NCBI GenBank assembly: GCA_964352225.1
Contig: CAYGRM010000198.1
Location: 1-12,200 of the forward strand
Source: CAJQQY01 sp964352225
GTDB lineage: Bacteria; Bacteroidota; Bacteroidia; Chitinophagales; Saprospiraceae
Length of the DNA: 12,200 nucleotides
Direction of reading: 5' to 3'
Shown here: piece by piece, positions 8,368 to 12,200 of the stretch
Layout: every line of letters starts with the position of its first letter
Numbering within the stretch: the stretch's first letter is position 1
Notes under the pieces: model-generated
What the model was told of the DNA's origin: nothing
The model's database searches: none
The model's input: only the letters and a program-made list of their open reading frames with translations
Position numbers and translations under genes: made by a program

Positions 8368-8404
8368 AAAAAAAGGTGTTTTCGTGATCACGAAAACACC
8401 TTTT
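8368..8404 (-). terminator. Rho-independent terminator of glyA (34-bp perfect palindrome)
   Basis: Positions 8371-8404 are a perfect 17+17 palindrome centred on TGATCA, with GGTG/CACC clamps and A/T ends. On the minus strand it lies 24 bp past the glyA stop and ends in seven consecutive Ts (8374-8368). It separates glyA from the sigma factor gene, whose start is 54 bp further on. Confidence 0.92.
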
Positions 8405-8428
8405 GAATTTTATTTTTTATAAAAAAAA

Positions 8429-9712
8429 TTACGAAACGCTTACCGCTTCATACAATGGAAAGTTTTCCATAAATGTATTTACCTCACCTCGTATTTCAGT
8501 AATTAAATCTTCATTTTCAACATCAGAAAGAATCTGATCAATCCACTCCACCACTTTTACACAATCTGCTTCATTGAACCCACGCGTAGTAATTGCAGCC
8601 GTTCCAATTCTAATTCCAGAAGTTACAAATGGACTTTGCGTATCAAATGGAACCATATTTTTATTGACAGTAATGTCAGCCAAAACCAATGCATTTTCAG
8701 CTTGCTTCCCAGTTACATTTTTACTTCTCAAATCTAATAACATCAAGTGGTTATCAGTTCCACCAGAGATTAATTTATATCCTTTTTCCACAAATGCATT
8801 GGCCATGGCTTGTGCATTTTTGATGACTTGCTGACCGTAGGCTTTCCATTCTGGTTGCAAAGCTTCATGAAAGGCAACCGCTTTTGCAGCAATCACATGC
8901 TCCAATGGACCACCTTGCATACCAGGGAAAACGCCGCTATTTAAAATAGCTGACATTTTGATTGGCGTACCTTTTTTAGTGGTTTTCCCCCATGGATTAT
9001 CGAAATCTTTTCCCATCATGATAATTCCACCTCGTGGACCTCGTAAAGTTTTATGAGTTGTCGAAGTCACAATATGGCAATGAGGTATCGGGTCATTCAA
9101 CAAACCCGCTGCAATCAATCCCGCAGGATGAGCGATATCTGCCAAAAGCAAAGCACCTACTTTATCTGCAATCTCTCGGAAGCGAGCATAATCCCAATCT
9201 CGGGAATAAGCTGAAGCTCCGCAAATGATTAATTTAGGTTTTACTTCCAAAGCTTTGGCTTCCACTTTATCCATATCAATTAATCCAGTATCTGCTTCTA
9301 CGCCATAAAAATTAGGCTTAAAATGTTTTCCTGAAAAATTTACTGGCGAACCATGCGATAAGTGTCCTCCATGAGAAAGGTCAAAACCTAAAATTACATC
9401 ACCTGGTTGCAAAATAGCTAAGAAAACTGCAGCATTAGCCTGAGCACCAGAGTGAGGTTGGACATTTGCGTATTCAGCTCCGAATAATTCTTTCAAGTAA
9501 TCGATAGCTAATTGTTCTACTTCATCTACAACTTCGCAGCCACCATAATATCGTTTACCAGGGTAACCTTCCGCATATTTATTAGTCAAGCAACTTCCCA
9601 TCGCATCGATGACATCTTGGCTTGTAAAATTTTCAGAAGCGATTAATTCTACACCACTTCTTTGGCGATGTAATTCTTTATTGATGAGATTTTCAATGAC
9701 AGTATTTTTCAT
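8429..9712 (-). CDS. glyA: Serine hydroxymethyltransferase
   Basis: This 427-aa cytosolic PLP enzyme interconverts serine + tetrahydrofolate with glycine + 5,10-methylene-tetrahydrofolate, feeding glycine and one-carbon units to purine, thymidylate and methionine synthesis. Length and motifs are those of bacterial SHMT: ELIASENFTS near the N-terminus, YAEGYPGKRYYGG (substrate and folate site), QPHSGAQAN, LSHGGHLSHG, ADIAHPAGLIAAG (Asp191 and His194 at the cofactor), the PLP-lysine motif VTSTTHKTLRGPRGG (Lys221), SGVFPGMQGGPLEH, and the C-terminal SGIRIGTAAITTRG. Nothing is missing. It is a single-gene unit: a TAnnTTTG promoter element lies about 44 bp upstream and a strong terminator immediately downstream, so its position next to the sigma factor gene need not be functional. 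ATG at 9712 gives the expected N-terminus. Confidence 0.98.
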   Translation of the reverse strand: MKNTVIENLINKELHRQRSGVELIASENFTSQDVIDAMGSCLTNKYAEGYPGKRYYGGCEVVDEVEQLAIDYLKELFGAEYANVQPHSGAQANAAVFLAILQPGDVILGFDLSHGGHLSHGSPVNFSGKHFKPNFYGVEADTGLIDMDKVEAKALEVKPKLIICGASAYSRDWDYARFREIADKVGALLLADIAHPAGLIAAGLLNDPIPHCHIVTSTTHKTLRGPRGGIIMMGKDFDNPWGKTTKKGTPIKMSAILNSGVFPGMQGGPLEHVIAAKAVAFHEALQPEWKAYGQQVIKNAQAMANAFVEKGYKLISGGTDNHLMLLDLRSKNVTGKQAENALVLADITVNKNMVPFDTQSPFVTSGIRIGTAAITTRGFNEADCVKVVEWIDQILSDVENEDLITEIRGEVNTFMENFPLYEAVSVS

Positions 9713-9755
9713 AATAAATATGTGAATTTTAGAATGACAATTTAAAAAGAAGGCG

Positions 9756-9763
9756 CAAAGGTA
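9756..9763 (-). promoter_or_regulatory. Bacteroidota-type -7 promoter element of glyA
   Basis: The minus strand reads TACCTTTG, an exact match to the TAnnTTTG consensus used by the primary sigma factor of Bacteroidota. It lies about 44 bp before the glyA ATG, giving a leader of roughly 35-40 nt. No clear TTG appears at the expected upstream (-33) position. Confidence 0.7.
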
Positions 9764-9941
9764 AGTAGTTAAATGCTCTATTAAAAATCTTTAAAAAAAC
9801 TTTTTTACGATGTAAAAGCCTAAAATGTGAAAGGTTGGTAAGGTTTTGGATTATATATTAAATAAAAACAGAATATTTTAGAAACTTAATATGAGGAAGG
9901 TGAGTCCTTTTAAGTTTTTATAAATCATCCCCCCGTTGTTG

Positions 9942-9983
9942 AGTAGGCAGTTTTTAGTATACAGTTAGCAATCTGCGTACTGT
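9942..9983. repeat. Degenerate heptanucleotide tandem repeat
   Basis: Six 7-bp units in strict phase read AGTAGGC, AGTTTTT, AGTATAC, AGTTAGC, AATCTGC and GTACTGT. The first four all start with AGT, and three of the first four end in C. This looks like a decayed short tandem repeat of the AGTnnGC type. It lies 68-109 bp upstream of the metallophosphoesterase start. Confidence 0.5.
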
Positions 9984-10050
9984 TTAATGAAAACTTTTTA
10001 CCGAGAAAATTCTTTTATTATTTTTACGAAGTCCATAAAACAATAGATTT

Positions 10051-11967
10051 ATGTTATCCGATTATTGGAAGCACATTTTTATAACACTATCACTTTTTAT
10101 TTTTTCTCAAAATATTCTTTCAGCTTTAACTGATCGATATCGGATCATGTGGTTAGATGATCCTGCCACGACGATGACGATTGGTTGGGAACAAATTTCT
10201 GGAAGTGATCCCATCCTATATTTTGACCAATATAATGGAGGGCAAGACTTGACCAATTATGGACGATTTCAAAAAGTAGATCGTAAAATTTGGTCAAAAG
10301 GAATGAACAATCACTTTGTTCGACTCACCAATTTACAACCTAATACAATTTACCATTTTATTATAAAGGATAGCGAAGGCATTAGTCGAAAAATGTCATT
10401 TAAAACTGCACCTGATAACCCCTACGAGCGGCTTTCTATTATAGCTGGTGGTGATTCACGAAATCACCGAAAGGCAAGATGCAAAGCTAATTTGTTGGTT
10501 GCAAAGCTACGACCTCATGCGGTAATGTTTGGAGGAGATATGACTGGTGGTGATATCGAAAGACAATGGAAGGCATGGTTTGATGATTGGCAAAAAACGA
10601 TGACTGAAGATGGACATTTAACGCCAATTATTCCAGCTCGTGGAAATCATGAATCTTCTAATCAGAGTTTGGTAGATATGTTTGATGTCAGAAATGAAAA
10701 AAATATCTATGCGTTGACTTTGGGAGGAAGTTTGTTAAGAATCTACACCTTAAATTCAATGATTGCAGCAGGAGGAGATCAAAGAAATTGGCTTGAAAAT
10801 GACCTTAGTCAGAATACTCATATGAAATGGAAAATGGCTCAATATCATCATGCTATTCGGCCACATATGGATAAAAAATCAGAAAGAAATGCCCAATTGA
10901 AGAATTGGGGAAATTTGTTTTATAAATATGGAGTAGATTTAGTTTGCGAGTCTGATGCTCACGTAGTGAAAACAACTTACCCCATTCGACCATCCAGAGA
11001 AATAGGAAGTGATGAAGGTTTTATCCGTGATGATGAGAGAGGAACTGTTTACGTTGGAGAAGGATGTTGGGGAGCACCATTGCGAAGAAATAATGATGAT
11101 AAAAAATGGACACGAGCGAGTGGAAGTTTTAATCAATTCAAATGGATTTTTATTAATTTGGATGGAATTGAAGTGCGAACGATTAAGGTTGATAATGCAG
11201 AGGAAGTAGCTTCAGTTGATGCCAACGATATATTTACTGAACCAGCAGGTTTGGACGTGTGGGAACCCGAAACAGGTCGAGTCTTAATTATTGGAAATAA
11301 ACCAATGCTAGCAAATAATGATGTTTCAACTCCATTGGTTGATAACTCAATTCCTAAAAGAAAAAAATTGGAACCAAAGCGTTTGGTTAATGTCCGACCA
11401 TTAGAAGTTTCTCAATTTCAATCCAAAGTTCAATCAGATGAGGTAACGGTTCAATGGATTACAAAAAATGAAAATCTAACCCCAACTTTTGAAATTCAAA
11501 GGTCGACTGATGGGAAGCAATATTCCACCTTGGCTAGAATTCAAGGAACAGGGGATTCTAAAAGAGTGAATTCCTATAAAATTGTTGATAACTTAAAAGG
11601 AGTTGCTTCTGGAATTTATCCCAATTATAGATTAAAATATACTCAACCTAATGGTGAAGTTTTATTACTTCAAGCAGAACGTGAAATATTGGAAAATAAG
11701 GAATGGAATAATCATGATCGATTACAAACTGATCCACGAACAGGTCAAATTCAATTTAAATATAAATTAAATCAACCAGCAAATGTTAGTGTAAGATTAG
11801 TTAATATGGTTAATCGACAAGTGTTAAAGAATGATTTTACCAATACTAAACCTGGTAATTTTTTACAATCCCTTGATGTGAGTAATATCGAAAAAGGAGA
11901 TTATTTATTGATTATTGAAGCCAATAAAAAAGTGATTCAAAAATATAAAGTGGAGAAGAAAATCTGA
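10051..11967 (+). CDS. Secreted purple-acid-phosphatase-like metallophosphoesterase with C-terminal T9SS-like domain
   Basis: This is a 638-aa protein. Residues about 8-25 form a signal peptide (HIFITLSLFIFSQNILSA). Residues about 28-120 look like the fibronectin-type N-terminal domain of purple acid phosphatases (TMTIGWEQI, FVRLTNLQPNTIYHFIIKD, FKTAP). The metallophosphoesterase core follows with the expected metal-ligand blocks: GGDSR (D135), GGDMTGGD (D163), RGNHES (N199, H200), YHHA (about H266) and ESDAH (D302, H304). The last block has Asp where classical enzymes have the first His of GHxH. After a linker with a Lys-rich patch (about 435-445), residues about 450-545 form another beta domain (VQWITKNENLTPTFEIQRS), and about 565-638 resemble a T9SS sorting domain (VSVRLVNMVNRQV, LDVSNIEKGDYLLII, KVIQKYKVEK). 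It is likely exported and acts on phosphate esters; the substrate is unknown. It is monocistronic, with a terminator 20 bp after the stop. Confidence 0.92.
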   Translation: MLSDYWKHIFITLSLFIFSQNILSALTDRYRIMWLDDPATTMTIGWEQISGSDPILYFDQYNGGQDLTNYGRFQKVDRKIWSKGMNNHFVRLTNLQPNTIYHFIIKDSEGISRKMSFKTAPDNPYERLSIIAGGDSRNHRKARCKANLLVAKLRPHAVMFGGDMTGGDIERQWKAWFDDWQKTMTEDGHLTPIIPARGNHESSNQSLVDMFDVRNEKNIYALTLGGSLLRIYTLNSMIAAGGDQRNWLENDLSQNTHMKWKMAQYHHAIRPHMDKKSERNAQLKNWGNLFYKYGVDLVCESDAHVVKTTYPIRPSREIGSDEGFIRDDERGTVYVGEGCWGAPLRRNNDDKKWTRASGSFNQFKWIFINLDGIEVRTIKVDNAEEVASVDANDIFTEPAGLDVWEPETGRVLIIGNKPMLANNDVSTPLVDNSIPKRKKLEPKRLVNVRPLEVSQFQSKVQSDEVTVQWITKNENLTPTFEIQRSTDGKQYSTLARIQGTGDSKRVNSYKIVDNLKGVASGIYPNYRLKYTQPNGEVLLLQAEREILENKEWNNHDRLQTDPRTGQIQFKYKLNQPANVSVRLVNMVNRQVLKNDFTNTKPGNFLQSLDVSNIEKGDYLLIIEANKKVIQKYKVEKKI

Positions 11968-11987
11968 TTTTAAAATAATATAAAAAC

Positions 11988-12024
11988 AAAAAAGGAGATG
12001 ATTCAACGAATCATCTCCTTTTTT
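11988..12024 (+). terminator. Rho-independent terminator of the metallophosphoesterase gene
   Basis: A 17-bp perfect stem (11988-12004 with 12008-12024) encloses an AAC loop. The core is GGAGATGATTC/GAATCATCTCC, flanked by an A tract on the 5' side and six Ts on the 3' side. It starts 20 bp after the stop codon. Confidence 0.93.
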
Positions 12025-12200
12025 CATAAAATTAAGCCTTAAAAAAGTTGAGGAGTGAATCCTTAGCAGGTACACTCCTCATAACCCCAAAAAACCAAAT
12101 GAAAACTTCTTTAGTTTTCTTATATAATTAAGAACAACTGTTACATTTTGAGCGAGATAAAAATAACTAAATTTTAAGATAACTAAAAACTCTTATATGT
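12025..12200. other. Right-end non-coding stretch with leader-like sequence and a 10-codon ORF
   Basis: No credible gene is visible. After the hairpin at 12047-12084 comes ATAACCCCAAAAAACCAA directly before ATG, which resembles the fibre gene leader (ATAACCTCAAAAAA on the minus strand before 6026). The ATG (12099) opens only MKTSLVFLYN before TAA (12129-12131). Most of the ORF folds into a small hairpin, GAAAACT/AGTTTTC (12101-12107 with 12113-12119). It could be a decayed gene start, a leader peptide, or chance. Confidence 0.35.
12041..12084 (-). terminator. Probable minus-strand terminator for a gene beyond the right edge
   Basis: Arms TGAGGAGTG (12049-12057) and CACTCCTCA (12073-12081) pair perfectly. 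The 15-nt loop holds a nested CCT/AGG stem. On the minus strand the hairpin is followed by AAC and then six Ts (12046-12041). This would end a leftward transcript entering from the right, opposed to the terminator of the phosphoesterase gene. It could instead be a structured leader for rightward transcription. Confidence 0.55.

Larger units (their letters stand above)
9713..10050. other. Divergent intergenic region between glyA and the metallophosphoesterase gene
   Basis: This 338-bp stretch holds no credible gene. The glyA promoter lies on its left side, and a degenerate heptad repeat lies at 9942-9983. I found no clear TAnnTTTG element for the rightward gene at 10051, whose start is preceded by an A-rich leader (CATAAAACAATAGATTT) with no Shine-Dalgarno match. 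A CCCCCC run (9929-9934) stands out in this AT-rich DNA. Confidence 0.6.

Noticed and set aside
8317..8391. Longer N-terminus for the sigma factor
   Set aside because: The extra 25 codons run through the glyA terminator palindrome and encode a hydrophobic stretch foreign to sigma region 2.
8574..9228. Plus-strand open frames antisense to glyA
   Set aside because: They overlap the highly conserved SHMT coding sequence and have no features of their own.
9956..9983. ACAGT/ACTGT inverted repeat as an operator
   Set aside because: The arms are only 5 bp and are a by-product of the phased heptad repeat.

Overview
The window comes from an AT-rich member of the Bacteroidota. Three things support this: two secreted proteins carry C-terminal domains like the type IX secretion (T9SS) sorting domain, the glyA promoter has a Bacteroidota-type TAnnTTTG -7 element, and most start codons follow A-rich leaders rather than strong Shine-Dalgarno sites. 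The genus cannot be fixed from the sequence; a saprospirian or cytophagian lineage is a guess. It is draft assembly: there are runs of exactly 10 and exactly 100 N, both inside genes.

Layout, left to right. A large (+) gene (84-3247) encodes a secreted TPR-CHAT protease-like protein of 1048 aa once the 10-N gap is collapsed. It converges, across a shared hairpin, on a (-) pair: a T9SS cargo-like protein (6047-6559) and a large phage-tail-fibre-like secreted protein (3307-6026, 862 aa once the 100-N gap is collapsed). Upstream on the same strand, after a structured intergenic region and a strong terminator, is a (-) pair made of an ECF-type sigma factor (7753-8316) and a one-span membrane protein with TPR-like repeats (6991-7722), probably its anti-sigma partner. 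Then comes glyA (8429-9712, -) with its own terminator and promoter. A divergent (+) gene (10051-11967) encodes a secreted purple-acid-phosphatase-like metallophosphoesterase. The right end (12025-12200) has no convincing gene, but holds hairpins and a 10-codon ORF with a gene-like leader.

The most interesting inference is that the sigma factor, the membrane TPR protein, the secreted pair and the TPR-CHAT protein may form one envelope-sensing or surface module. The two TPR proteins would both face the periplasm, one tied to a sigma factor and the other carrying a caspase-like protease domain. This rests on gene order and predicted topology only. glyA is ordinary housekeeping (serine/glycine/one-carbon metabolism), and the phosphoesterase is probably an independent secreted enzyme.

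Both N gaps are flanked by identical sequence (7 bp and 31 bp). Collapsing each gap plus one flank copy restores a continuous reading frame, so both apparently split genes are most simply assembly artefacts.
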